DNA from: Flavilitoribacter nigricans DSM 23189 = NBRC 102662
Lineage (GTDB): Bacteria > Bacteroidota > Bacteroidia > Chitinophagales > Saprospiraceae
Assembly (NCBI RefSeq): GCF_002646595.1
Contig: NZ_PDUD01000010.1
Coordinates: forward strand, 186,001 to 250,000
Direction: 5' to 3'
DNA length: 64,000 bases
The position numbers were made by a program, and so were the translations under genes. Shown one piece after another: positions 10,824-19,523 of this stretch (the stretch's first letter is position 1; the number at the start of each line of letters is the position of its first letter). The notes beneath the pieces are model-generated. The model was not told the origin of the DNA. It did no database searches and worked only from the letters and a program-made list of their open reading frames with translations.

Positions 10824-12164
10824 TTAACGGAACAGTTGCTCTACCCGGTTGATAGCTTCCGGGAGGGCAAACACAATGACTTTATCGTCCCGTTGCAATT
10901 GGAAATCTCCGTTCGGGATCAGACTTTCATCCCCACGGATCACCCCACCGATCAGGGCCGTATCCGGGAAAGGTAAATCCTTGAGCGGTTTGCGGGTAAG
11001 CTGATTTTCCTTGTGCACCAGGAATTCGATGATCTCCGCATCCACCCCCTGCAGACTGGTGAGCGCTTCAATTCGTCCTTTACGCACGAAGCGGAAAATG
11101 TTATTGGCAGCGATCAGTTTTTTATTGATCAGCGTGTCCACCCCGATATTCTGCGAAATGAACACATACTCTTTGTTTTCTACCTGGGCGATGGTCTTAT
11201 AAACCCCGTGATTCTTTGCCGTTAGACTGGCGATGATATTGGTTTCCGAATTGCCGGTCAGGGCAATAAAGGCATCCATATCACTCAGACCTTCTTCCTG
11301 CAGCAGATCAATATTGCTGTAGTTGCCGTTTATGATCAAGGTATTATTCAGTACTTCGGCAAAAGCTTTGCAGCATTCTTTTTCCCTCTCGATCAGGGTA
11401 ACGCTGTATTCATTCTCCAATCGCTGCGCAGTGGCAACCGCCATATCCGTACCGCCGATGATCATCACGTTTTTGACCTTTACTTTCTTTTTGCCGACGA
11501 TGCTTTCTACCATGTTGATATTTTGCTTGCGGGCAATGAAGTAAATGTGGTCGTTGCGGTGAAAAACCGTATCACCCCGGGGAATGATGGTCCGGTGCCC
11601 GCGCAGGATCGCGATGGGGATCGGCGTCAGGGTAGAATCAGCCAGTTCCAGTTCCGAAAGTTTCTTATTGACCAATGGAGAGTAATCGTCGACTGTTACT
11701 CCTACCAGATTGATCTTTCCGTTCTCAAACTCAAAAATATCCGTGAAGGAACACTGTTTCACGAGTCGGTAGATCTCTTCCGCGCCCAGTTTACGGGGAG
11801 AGATCAGCGTATCCACACCCAGTTCCCTGAACATTACTTTCTGATCCTCTTCCAGATACTCTGAGTTGTCTACCCGGGCAATGGTTTGTTTCGCGCCCAT
11901 CTTCTTGGCCAGAATGGCCGCTACCAGATTGGTCTTTTCGGAAGTGGTGACCGCCAGGAACATTTTGGCATCGTAAACCTGTGCCTGTTCCAGAATATCG
12001 ATCGAGGTGACATCTCCGTGTAGGGTAAGTACATCCAGGTGGGTGGCGGCATAATCCAGTACTTCCAGATTTGTATCTACCAGAACAATGTCTTGATTTT
12101 CGTACGCCAATAATTCCGCCAGGTGAAAGCCTACGTCGCCGGCCCCGGCAATGACGATTTTCAT
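10824..12164 (-). CDS. trkA: Trk system potassium transporter gating subunit TrkA
   Basis: A 446-residue cytoplasmic protein with two RCK-N/RCK-C pairs. The first Rossmann motif is MKIVIAGAGDVGFHLA at the start and the second is VMIIGGTDMAVATAQRL at about 233-249. Each is followed by a TrkA-C domain with a PNGD/PRGDT segment. It binds NAD(H)/ATP and gates TrkH. It is transcribed first in the trkA-trkH pair. A box reading TACCTTTG on the minus strand at 12276-12283 may be its promoter, leaving a leader of about 105 bases. Confidence 0.94.
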   Translation of the reverse strand: MKIVIAGAGDVGFHLAELLAYENQDIVLVDTNLEVLDYAATHLDVLTLHGDVTSIDILEQAQVYDAKMFLAVTTSEKTNLVAAILAKKMGAKQTIARVDNSEYLEEDQKVMFRELGVDTLISPRKLGAEEIYRLVKQCSFTDIFEFENGKINLVGVTVDDYSPLVNKKLSELELADSTLTPIPIAILRGHRTIIPRGDTVFHRNDHIYFIARKQNINMVESIVGKKKVKVKNVMIIGGTDMAVATAQRLENEYSVTLIEREKECCKAFAEVLNNTLIINGNYSNIDLLQEEGLSDMDAFIALTGNSETNIIASLTAKNHGVYKTIAQVENKEYVFISQNIGVDTLINKKLIAANNIFRFVRKGRIEALTSLQGVDAEIIEFLVHKENQLTRKPLKDLPFPDTALIGGVIRGDESLIPNGDFQLQRDDKVIVFALPEAINRVEQLFR

Positions 12165-12275
12165 AATTGTAAGAGTTGATTACGAGAATATTGTCTCGAA
12201 AAAAGTTTCCAGTTTCGTTTCTTCCTAACTATCCAATTAGTCGAGAAGTTTACTAATAAGCTAGTTTTCAGTGTG

Positions 12276-12283
12276 CAAAGGTA
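12276..12283 (-). promoter_or_regulatory. candidate -7 box for trkAH
   Basis: The minus-strand sequence TACCTTTG fits TAnnTTTG exactly. No well-spaced TTG -33 element is evident, so the call is weak. Confidence 0.35.
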
Positions 12284-12320
12284 GTATAAAGCCCAAAAGC
12301 AAGATCATCTTTTATTAAAA

Positions 12321-12358
12321 AAGGCTGACCGGGTGAAAATATTCACCCGGTCAGCCTT
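12321..12358 (-). terminator. terminator hairpin of the DUF2147 gene
   Basis: AAGGCTGACCGGGTGAA (12321-12337) pairs perfectly with TTCACCCGGTCAGCCTT (12342-12358) around AATA. On the minus strand it is followed by a T-rich run (TTTTTTAATAAA). It lies 42 bases past the stop of the DUF2147 gene. Confidence 0.9.
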
Positions 12359-12400
12359 AAAGCCTATACTTTCGGACTTTCATCCGGTAATTTTTTTGGA

Positions 12401-12832
12401 TCAATCTACCCGGTACCAGGTCTGGGTGCGGTACAATCCGGTCCAGTGTTTACCCCGGACCTGCAATTCGTCGGACTGTCCATCTTCAAACCAAATGCTA
12501 CAGCCGTATTCCTTTCCGGTTTCCGGATCCAGGATACTGCCGTTCTTCCAGTAATCATCTTTAGTTTCCAGATCTTCGATGATCACCATACCGACGAGTT
12601 TTTTATCCTTTTTAGCCCCCGGGCACTTTTCGCAGATCGTTTCGGGCCCTTTCCGGAGCAACTTTAGGATCTTTCCGTAATATTTCCCGTCATCTTCGTA
12701 GATCTCGATGTGCGATTTAGCTTCTCCACTTTTGTCATCTATCGTTTTCCAGACACCCACCGGCGAATTCTGAGCCTGAGCGGACAGGCTGAAACCGACA
12801 AAAAATAAACAGGCAATTAATAAAATGCGCAT
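12401..12832 (-). CDS. DUF2147 domain-containing secreted protein
   Basis: A 143-residue precursor with the signal peptide MRILLIACLFFVGFSLSAQA. The mature part has the DUF2147 pattern: GVWKTIDDKSGEAKSHIEIYE, DGKYYGKILKL, a CxxC pair (ETICEKCPG), GSILDPETGKEYGC and a C-terminal LYRTQTWYRV. Members are predicted periplasmic lipocalin-like proteins of unknown ligand. The gene is monocistronic, with its own terminator downstream. Confidence 0.88.
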   Translation of the reverse strand: MRILLIACLFFVGFSLSAQAQNSPVGVWKTIDDKSGEAKSHIEIYEDDGKYYGKILKLLRKGPETICEKCPGAKKDKKLVGMVIIEDLETKDDYWKNGSILDPETGKEYGCSIWFEDGQSDELQVRGKHWTGLYRTQTWYRVD

Positions 12833-12892
12833 TTCCTTGTTTTTTAAATGATTGGATAACGTAGACTAAACGCTAAACTGGTAAATTTTAGT

Positions 12893-13246
12893 TTATTCAA
12901 AAGATTCATCGAAAGCTTCCTGGCTCAGATGATCCGCCGGTATCCAGAGTATTTCTTTGAAATTCTGTACCTGATCGTTTTTGACGGTCACCCCTTCCTG
13001 CTCCAACAACTCCTGCATTCTCTGGGGTGGATTAAAATGTACCCGGCCGCTGAGTTCTCCTTTCCGGTTGACCACCCGGTGGGCCGGAACTTTCAGATCG
13101 TAAGCGACCTTATTGAGCGCCCAGCCCACCATACGGGCCGAGCCCAAAGCCAAAAAATCGGCAATAGCACCGTAGGTGGTGACCCGCCCCCGCGGAACGG
13201 CCCGGGTCACGGCAAATACCTGATCGTAGTAGGTTGGTCTGTCCAT
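12893..13246 (-). CDS. alkyltransferase-like protein (ATL, MGMT family without catalytic cysteine)
   Basis: Start set at 13246 (MDRPTYYDQVFAVTRAVPRG), giving 117 residues, the usual ATL length. The DNA-binding helix-turn-helix of O6-alkylguanine transferases is present (GRVTTYGAIADFLALGSARMVGWALN). The active-site PCHRV reads PAHRVVN (54-60), with Ala55 in place of the acceptor Cys. ATL proteins cannot remove the alkyl group but flip out O6-alkylguanine and hand the lesion to nucleotide excision repair. The TrpF-like gene is transcribed divergently from 76 bases away. Confidence 0.9.
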   Translation of the reverse strand: MDRPTYYDQVFAVTRAVPRGRVTTYGAIADFLALGSARMVGWALNKVAYDLKVPAHRVVNRKGELSGRVHFNPPQRMQELLEQEGVTVKNDQVQNFKEILWIPADHLSQEAFDESFE

Positions 13247-13293
13247 AATGATTTTCGCGCTTGGGAAGTTATGCAAAAAGTAATAGCTCTTAC

Positions 13294-13301
13294 TACCTTT
13301 G
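13294..13301 (+). promoter_or_regulatory. candidate -7 box of the TrpF-like gene
   Basis: TACCTTTG fits TAnnTTTG exactly and would start transcription about 14 bases before the ATG at 13322. No TTG at the right -33 spacing is seen. Confidence 0.45.
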
Positions 13302-13321
13302 CCGGTCACAAGATACGACAT

Positions 13322-13975
13322 ATGCTGAAGACGAAGATAAAAGCCGGGAGTATAACCAATCTGACGGATGCCCGTTATTTTGCCGCCCGTGGAGTGCACT
13401 GGCTGGGATTTGATCTGTCGCCTGGTTCGGACAATTACATGGCTCCCGCCCAGGCCTTAGCCATCAAGGAATGGGTAGATGGGGTGGAAATAGTCGGAGA
13501 ATACAATCTGGAACCGGCAGAAGAGATCCGTACCGCTGCTGCGGAACTTGGCCTGGATGCCGTGCAACTGAGCATGGTAGCTGCGGATACGGTCATTCGG
13601 GAACTGGTATCGGAATTGCCCGTCATCAAAGAGATCGTTCCGGGTTACTACCATTCCGCCGAAGACCTGAAAGAACTTTTCGAATCGGCACCGGAAGGTA
13701 TCCGTTACTTTCTGCTCAACCTGGAAAAGAACAGCTTCACCTGGCAGGATATTCAGGCGGGTTCTCCTTTTTCGCTGGCTACGATCCGGGAAATTTGCCG
13801 GGAATTTCCGGTACTACTCGCCCTGAACTTCAAGCCGGCGGAAGTCACGGAGATCCTGGAGGAACTCCCCCTTAAAGGCTTACACCTGAAAGGAGGAGAT
13901 GAAGAAAAAGTCGGGTTTAAATCTTTCGATGATCTGGATGAGATCCTCGATCTGCTTGAGGATACAGACGAATAA
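13322..13975 (+). CDS. TrpF-like (phosphoribosylanthranilate isomerase-like) barrel protein
   Basis: Start set at 13322 (MLKTKIKAGSITNLTDARYF); the frame is open upstream but that region overlaps the divergent ATL gene and its promoter. The 217 residues follow the TrpF scheme: an N-terminal strand KIKAGSITNLTDA, GVHWLGFDLSPGSDNY, VEIVGEYN, and a C-terminal LPLKGLHLKGG phosphate-binding-like segment. In true TrpF the first motif is KICGI with the catalytic Cys; here it is KIKAGS, so that Cys is missing. No other trp genes are near. It is probably not a tryptophan enzyme; its reaction is unknown. Confidence 0.65.
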   Translation: MLKTKIKAGSITNLTDARYFAARGVHWLGFDLSPGSDNYMAPAQALAIKEWVDGVEIVGEYNLEPAEEIRTAAAELGLDAVQLSMVAADTVIRELVSELPVIKEIVPGYYHSAEDLKELFESAPEGIRYFLLNLEKNSFTWQDIQAGSPFSLATIREICREFPVLLALNFKPAEVTEILEELPLKGLHLKGGDEEKVGFKSFDDLDEILDLLEDTDE

Positions 13976-14002
13976 GGACGGCAGAACCTATCCCGGACCA
14001 GC

Positions 14003-14590
14003 TTATCCTATTTTAACCTTTTCGGCTACCACGGACAATACCCGGTCGATCTGTTGGAAGTGGCGCTGCTCGTGGGCGATCACAAAACGGAACGTGTCTC
14101 CGAGTTTCAAACGTATGAAACGGGTTAATGAAATGGGCACCCGGATCTTTCCCAGATCAGCGGTCCGGGCGATCTGCAACAAATTCAGGATCTGGTGCTG
14201 ATGGGCCACAAACTCCGCGATCTCTTCCTGGGGGCTTAGTGCTGCGGGAGCCTGGGGCCGTGCATCTTTCGGGGTATTCATTTTATTTTTCACCGTACCG
14301 TCCGGGGAAGGTCCGATCGACTTCGTGAAATAGTTGCCGAACCAACCCGGGTGGAATTCCGTTTGGGCTTGGGTTTGATGCCCGTCGAGCTGTTCTTCCA
14401 TCGCCTGCACATAAAATCGGGCGTAATAGTTGAGGTGAGCGATCACCTCCACCACCGACCAGGCATCCGCCGTCGGTTTCTCCCGCAGTTCTGCTTCCGG
14501 TAGTGATTTCAGGGGTTCCGTTTTCAGTAAGATCTCGCGCACATCGGCGGCTAATCGGTCGAGTAATTTTTCAGATTGAAAGCTTGCCAT
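14003..14590 (-). CDS. DinB family protein
   Basis: Start set at 14590 (MASFQSEKLLDRLAADVREI), giving 195 residues. The DinB four-helix bundle shows its three histidine-bearing helices: WSVVEVIAHLNYYARFY, EFVAHQHQILNLL and FVIAHEQRHFQQI. In this superfamily these His residues bind a divalent metal, as in BstA and maleylpyruvate/mycothiol transferases. It is a cytoplasmic protein, probably a thiol-dependent transferase or stress protein of unknown substrate. It is convergent with the TrpF-like gene and downstream of the Crp/Fnr gene on the same strand. Confidence 0.85.
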   Translation of the reverse strand: MASFQSEKLLDRLAADVREILLKTEPLKSLPEAELREKPTADAWSVVEVIAHLNYYARFYVQAMEEQLDGHQTQAQTEFHPGWFGNYFTKSIGPSPDGTVKNKMNTPKDARPQAPAALSPQEEIAEFVAHQHQILNLLQIARTADLGKIRVPISLTRFIRLKLGDTFRFVIAHEQRHFQQIDRVLSVVAEKVKIG

Positions 14591-14679
14591 TGTTCTTATT
14601 TTTTTGATAACACAAAGGTGCCGCCTTTGAAAAAATAAAATCTTGCGCTGGATCAAGATTAATGATTTTAAACGCCGAT

Positions 14680-15267
14680 CTACAATTTCGCCGTGGCCAG
14701 CAGCCGGCTGAAAGTACTGGGGTCGATACTCAGGTAAGACGCCAGGTACTTATGCGGCACCAGGTTCAGCATGTGGGGAGAACGCGTTAAGAAACTCCGG
14801 AATTTTTCTTCCGCCGTGAAACACTGGATCTCGGCCTGACGCACCAGGATACCTTTGATCACCTGCGCCATAAAATGAAAGGTCAGGTCCTTAAATGCCG
14901 GATGTTTCACCAACAGCTCCTGGTAGGAGTCGTGACCGATCCGCAGCAGCCGGCTGGCCGTGAGGGTTTCCAGGTAAAAGGTAGACGGGGTCTGCGTGAG
15001 GAAGGAATCGGCCACACCGCTAAAAGAGGGCGGATAGGTAAAGATCACGGTAGCTTCCCGGCGATCGTCCGGACCGAGGTAAAATGCCCGCTGAATACCT
15101 TCCGTAACGAAATACAGGTAACGTTCGGTTTCGCCGGCCGCCGTGAGAATAGTTTTCCGCTTAAATACCACTGGTTGCCAGCAGGCCTGGAGATCCTGCC
15201 ACAGTTCATCACTGACCGGATGAATAGCCTCCAGAAATTGTCGTAATGATCTCAGATCCTTTTCCAA
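14680..15267 (-). CDS. Crp/Fnr family transcriptional regulator
   Basis: A 195-residue protein. The N-terminal cyclic-nucleotide-binding-like jelly roll (about 20-120) reads KRKTILTAAGETERYLYFVTEG, and the C-terminal winged helix ends KYLASYLSIDPSTFSRLLA. There is no FeS cysteine cluster as in Fnr. Bacteroidota have many such stand-alone regulators whose ligands are unknown. The gene is 89 bases upstream of the dinB-family gene on the same strand and may control it. Confidence 0.9.
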   Translation of the reverse strand: MEKDLRSLRQFLEAIHPVSDELWQDLQACWQPVVFKRKTILTAAGETERYLYFVTEGIQRAFYLGPDDRREATVIFTYPPSFSGVADSFLTQTPSTFYLETLTASRLLRIGHDSYQELLVKHPAFKDLTFHFMAQVIKGILVRQAEIQCFTAEEKFRSFLTRSPHMLNLVPHKYLASYLSIDPSTFSRLLATAKL

Positions 15268-15403
15268 AGCAGATTTTTATGCAGTCCTTTTCGAAACAGT
15301 GATTTTAAAACGTCCCTGAAAGTAGGAAAATATCCCTTTTCCGGTACACCAAGCCGGCAAAAACGATCATCTTCCAGACAAACCACTCAATAAAACCATA
15401 CTT

Positions 15404-17095
15404 ATGAAAACTAACCTGATCAAAAGTCTGCCGTACGTGCTGCTTTTACTCGGCGGCTACGCCTGTAATCACCATTCGGGAAGCGTGCAATACGAACCCG
15501 GTCCGGCGATTCGGGAAGCACCACAGGAAGAGATCATCCTGGAAGACGCCGAACCAGAGTTTATGGATATGTCGGCAGCACCGCCTCCACCACCACCTCC
15601 TCCTCCCCCGCCGCCGCCAAATACCCCGGAAAACAATCCCAATCTACCGGGTAACTGGGATAGCACGGGGGGCGAAATGAATACTGAAGGTTATGACTAC
15701 CTCCCCGAAAATGACTTTCAGGCAGTCCTCAACCATCCGCTCTCTACCTTTTCGGTTGATGTAGACCGGGCTTCTTACGCCAACGTCCGGAGATTTCTGG
15801 CGGACGGATACTGGCCGCGACCCGGCTCGGTCCGGCTGGAGGAGATGATCAATTACTTTGACTATGACTACGCTCCACCCCGTGACGGTACTCCATTCTC
15901 CGTACATTCGGAAATAACGCATTGCCCCTGGAACCCTCAGCATGAATTACTCCGGATCGGGCTGAAAGGACGGGAGATCCCCGCCAGTCAGATCCCCCCC
16001 AGCAATCTGGTTTTTCTACTGGATGTATCCGGTTCCATGAACGACTACAACAAATTGCCGCTGCTTAAAATTGCATTTACGATGCTTACCCAGCAGCTTC
16101 GCCCGGAAGACCGCGTTGCGATTGTCGTCTATGCGGGCGCTTCCGGTCTCGTATTGCCGGCTACTTCCGGCGATCAAAAGCTGACGATCCTGGATGCGAT
16201 CGAAAGACTGGAAGCCGGTGGCAGTACCGCCGGAGCTTCGGGTATTCAACTGGCTTACCGGACGGCCCGGGATCACTTCATTCCCGGTGGGAACAATCGG
16301 GTCATACTTGCTACCGACGGTGATTTTAACGTGGGCGCCAGCAGTGAGGCTGCTCTGGTGGAAATGATCGAGCGGGAAAGACAGGACGGCGTATTCCTTT
16401 CCGTCCTGGGGTTCGGTCGGGGCAATTATCAGGATAACAAGATGGAACAGCTTTCCGGCCACGGGAACGGGAACTATGCCTACATTGATAATATCCAGGA
16501 AGCCCGCAAAGTACTGGTAAATGAATTTTCCAGTACGCTTTTCACCATTGCCAAGGATGTGAAGATCCAGATCGAGTTCAACCCGACCCACGTTAAAGCG
16601 TACCGCTTAATCGGCTACGAAAATCGCCTGCTGGCCGATGAAGACTTCAATGATGACACCAAGGATGCGGGTGATATCGGTGCCGGCCATACGGTAACTG
16701 CACTTTACGAACTGGTGCCGGCCGACCTGTCTTCTCCCACTGCCGCAATTGATGGCCTCGAATTCCAGGAAAGTCGGATCAAACCCGAAGCCCGGGATAA
16801 TCCCAACTGGCTAAGTCTGAAGCTGCGCTATAAATTGCCCAATGAGGATCAAAGTAAGTTGCTGCGGTTCTATACCCAAAATGACGATATTGCTTTTGAT
16901 AAAGCCTCCGAAAACACCCGCTTTGCCGCCGCCGTTGCCGGCTTCGGAATGTTGCTTCGGAAGTCCCAATATGCCGGAGATCTCAACTTTGACCAGGTAC
17001 TCGAAATGGCAAAAACATCAAAAGGCGAGGACAGGGAAGCTTATCGGGCCGAAATGATCGAGCTCGTACAAAGGGCCAGAGATATTAGTCGTTAA
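15404..17095 (+). CDS. VWA domain lipoprotein, YfbK-like, with polyproline linker
   Basis: A 563-residue precursor. The signal peptide ends in a lipobox (GGYAC, Cys21), so it is lipid-anchored. A run of 13 prolines near residues 65-77 links to a von Willebrand-type N-terminal region (TFSVDVDRASYANVRRFL). The VWA domain has the MIDAS motif DVSGS at 206-210 and the later ATDGDFNVG. A C-terminal DUF3520-like domain ends with AYRAEMIELVQRA. Such proteins are cell-envelope adaptors whose partners are unknown. The proline run probably spans periplasm or surface layer. Confidence 0.87.
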   Translation: MKTNLIKSLPYVLLLLGGYACNHHSGSVQYEPGPAIREAPQEEIILEDAEPEFMDMSAAPPPPPPPPPPPPPNTPENNPNLPGNWDSTGGEMNTEGYDYLPENDFQAVLNHPLSTFSVDVDRASYANVRRFLADGYWPRPGSVRLEEMINYFDYDYAPPRDGTPFSVHSEITHCPWNPQHELLRIGLKGREIPASQIPPSNLVFLLDVSGSMNDYNKLPLLKIAFTMLTQQLRPEDRVAIVVYAGASGLVLPATSGDQKLTILDAIERLEAGGSTAGASGIQLAYRTARDHFIPGGNNRVILATDGDFNVGASSEAALVEMIERERQDGVFLSVLGFGRGNYQDNKMEQLSGHGNGNYAYIDNIQEARKVLVNEFSSTLFTIAKDVKIQIEFNPTHVKAYRLIGYENRLLADEDFNDDTKDAGDIGAGHTVTALYELVPADLSSPTAAIDGLEFQESRIKPEARDNPNWLSLKLRYKLPNEDQSKLLRFYTQNDDIAFDKASENTRFAAAVAGFGMLLRKSQYAGDLNFDQVLEMAKTSKGEDREAYRAEMIELVQRARDISR

Positions 17096-17109
17096 AAACA
17101 TTAGATAGA

Positions 17110-17150
17110 AATGGCGGATCCCTGCGATTCACTTACCGGGATCTGCCATT
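17110..17150. terminator. bidirectional terminator between VWA and patatin genes
   Basis: AATGGCGGATCCC (17110-17122) pairs with GGGATCTGCCATT (17138-17150), giving 13 bp with one G-T pair and a 15-base loop. It separates two convergent genes and overlaps the last bases of the patatin gene's stop. Confidence 0.7.
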
Positions 17151-19425
17151 ACTCACTCACCAGCGGTCCATCCTTACCCAGCAGGCGCAATAAGGTACGC
17201 AGACTCTCCTGGTTCTCTTCGAGGGAGATGGCATTCAGTACGTCTTTTTTCTCACCGTCCGTAATGTGAAACGATACGGCTGCTTCGTACTCACCGGTAG
17301 GTTTGTAAGTGAAGCGGACTACTTCGAATTGTTCGGGGCCGAGCAGATCGTAGATGAACCCGAGGCTATTGTCGTGTTCGAACTCCTGAAGATCGAACAC
17401 TTTACCTGCAATACCGATCGGGTTGAACAATGAACCGATCACCCCGCTACCGTCATTCTGGGCAACCTCTTCGATCTTGGGAGCGCTGCTGATCTGCACC
17501 AGCACTACCCCACTAGTATTCTCCCGGATCCAGTCGGTAAAGACCTGAATAAAGCGGGTAGCCGACAGGATACCGTAGTTGTCGCGCAGACCGGCATCGA
17601 TCACTTCGATGCTCGGGTCACTGGGTAGATGCACCGTCGGCAATACGTAGGGGTAGGTCGCATTCATGCGCAAGGCGCTGAGGAATCGAAGCTCGCTGGC
17701 TCCCTGGTGTTTGAAGAGCCACCCGAAATCCACGGCGTCCACCTCAACGGATTCCGGCTTTTGTAGACCAACCGGAGCTACCATCATAAAGGAAACGCCC
17801 TGGGGAGATATGATCAGCCGGCGGCCATCGTTGATGATCGATGGCGTCAGGTAGATCATGGGAATGCGGGCTTCCGCTTCGGCCCGGTGGTAGGCCCAGA
17901 GCGGTTTATCGAGGATGGAATCGGTATTTTCATTGAGTTGCTGCTCGAAGATATAGCCCCGGTCTTTAGTGTACACATTACCCCGGTACTCAAAACGGGA
18001 CCAGGGCAGAAAGACATCATTGGTGATGATCGTAAACGCCACCGAATTGAGCAGGTCCTTACCGATATTGTCCAGGTATTCCTGATCGTACAAATTGACC
18101 GAATCTCCGGATTTTTCCCGGAGCATCAGTTCCCGCAGGTAGGCCATCCCCAGCATGCCGCCGGAAGCGCCCGTTACCAGTACCGTCTGATCCAGGAACT
18201 GCCCGCCCATCAGGCTGTCGATCGTCTGGGCCACATGGACCGTCCAGGTAGCCGCTTTCAATCCACCGCCGCTCACCGAAAGGATCACCATTTTGGGTTT
18301 ACCTTCCGTATGCGGTTCCATTTTCAGCCGCCATTTATCCAGGATACGTGTTGTTTCCTGTTTGTCCAGCTGCACCTGGTCGGAATAACAGATGCTCTCC
18401 AGCGTATCGTAGGAATAAGTGACCGGCTCTGCGAGATAATCCAGCCCGTACGCCCGGTTGCGGTGGTCGAAGACCTCAAAGCTGGTCACAAAATTGATGA
18501 AGACCAGCAACAGCACGAAAATGGTCAGCATCCATTCTCCGAACCAGTAGATGAATGCTCCCAGAATGGCGATCAGCACGCTCATCAGAATAAAGATACT
18601 GGCACCGGCCGGTATACGAAACAGCGGCACGTCGATCAGATAGCCGAGAATAAGCAGGATCACCATGGTGATCAACTGCAGGAGCAGCGCATTCAAGTGA
18701 TTTTGCCGGAAGATATTCATGAGCATGCGCGCTTCGTAGTGGGCTACGCTGCGCACCAGTCGCGGCTGAAAAGCTTCGTTGAGATAGGTTTTGACTTTCC
18801 AGCGGTTATTGTCCAGTTTGATGTAATCCAGATCCACCCTTCTCCGGCCGGGAGCGATCGGTTTGGCCAGATTGGGCGGCATCTCCCGGTCCGATTTGTA
18901 GTAAGATATATCCCGGTTGGTATAGTTAAAATAGATGGAATAAAAGCTCACCAGGGTGAGTCCGCCAAATAATAATCCCAGTCCATTGAGAAAAACTGAA
19001 TCCAGCGAAAGCTTTTCGTAACCCGCCTGAAAATTAATGATCACGACCAGGTAATACACGAAAAACCCCAGGGGGATCAGTGCGTTGTTGAGGGAGAACT
19101 TGGTAAAGGGTCGGGACAGTGTAGCCAGAAAAGGAAAATACTGGGCCGACAGCAGATAAGTTGTTAAGTTCCAACTCATAAAGAATCCGCCGTACGCAAG
19201 ACCAATGAAGAAAAAACTCCAGAAATTCACCTCGCCCAGGTATTCCGGATCCAGGAAAAGATACTGCAGCCCCAGTTTTCTGCCCATATTGCCGGTGAGC
19301 ATCAACAGCAGTACGATCCAGCTACCGATCAATAGCAGATTACTGCGCAAATGAAGGATCAACAGCTGCACAGGAAAAGAAAACCAGATATCCGCCAAAC
19401 TTCTTCTCACCGCTCTAGGTTCCAT
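17149..19425 (-). CDS. multi-pass membrane protein with patatin-like phospholipase domain
   Basis: A 758-residue protein. The N-terminal half carries about eight hydrophobic helices, two of them near SFFFIGLAYGGFFMSWNL and FIYWFGEWMLTIFVLLLVF. The C-terminal half has a patatin fold: an oxyanion-type SVSGGGLKAATW, the nucleophile elbow TGASGGMLG (about 417), and the catalytic Asp segment VIDAGLRDNYG (about 610) in place of the usual D-G-A/G. It probably hydrolyses acyl lipids at the inner membrane. Fusion of a large membrane module to patatin is uncommon. Its partners and substrate are unknown. Confidence 0.72.
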   Translation of the reverse strand: MEPRAVRRSLADIWFSFPVQLLILHLRSNLLLIGSWIVLLLMLTGNMGRKLGLQYLFLDPEYLGEVNFWSFFFIGLAYGGFFMSWNLTTYLLSAQYFPFLATLSRPFTKFSLNNALIPLGFFVYYLVVIINFQAGYEKLSLDSVFLNGLGLLFGGLTLVSFYSIYFNYTNRDISYYKSDREMPPNLAKPIAPGRRRVDLDYIKLDNNRWKVKTYLNEAFQPRLVRSVAHYEARMLMNIFRQNHLNALLLQLITMVILLILGYLIDVPLFRIPAGASIFILMSVLIAILGAFIYWFGEWMLTIFVLLLVFINFVTSFEVFDHRNRAYGLDYLAEPVTYSYDTLESICYSDQVQLDKQETTRILDKWRLKMEPHTEGKPKMVILSVSGGGLKAATWTVHVAQTIDSLMGGQFLDQTVLVTGASGGMLGMAYLRELMLREKSGDSVNLYDQEYLDNIGKDLLNSVAFTIITNDVFLPWSRFEYRGNVYTKDRGYIFEQQLNENTDSILDKPLWAYHRAEAEARIPMIYLTPSIINDGRRLIISPQGVSFMMVAPVGLQKPESVEVDAVDFGWLFKHQGASELRFLSALRMNATYPYVLPTVHLPSDPSIEVIDAGLRDNYGILSATRFIQVFTDWIRENTSGVVLVQISSAPKIEEVAQNDGSGVIGSLFNPIGIAGKVFDLQEFEHDNSLGFIYDLLGPEQFEVVRFTYKPTGEYEAAVSFHITDGEKKDVLNAISLEENQESLRTLLRLLGKDGPLVSE

Positions 19426-19523
19426 TGTTTTGTTGGGTTTTAATATTACAATTTCTCCGTTGAAAATTGTCTATCTTTACCCTTTAAATCTCATTAAACC
19501 ATCTTTTCAAATCAATTCTAAGT

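Noticed and set aside
15589-15630. Short tandem repeat array in the VWA gene
   Set aside because: It is an in-frame run of 13 proline codons with mixed third bases, so it is a protein feature and not a DNA repeat.
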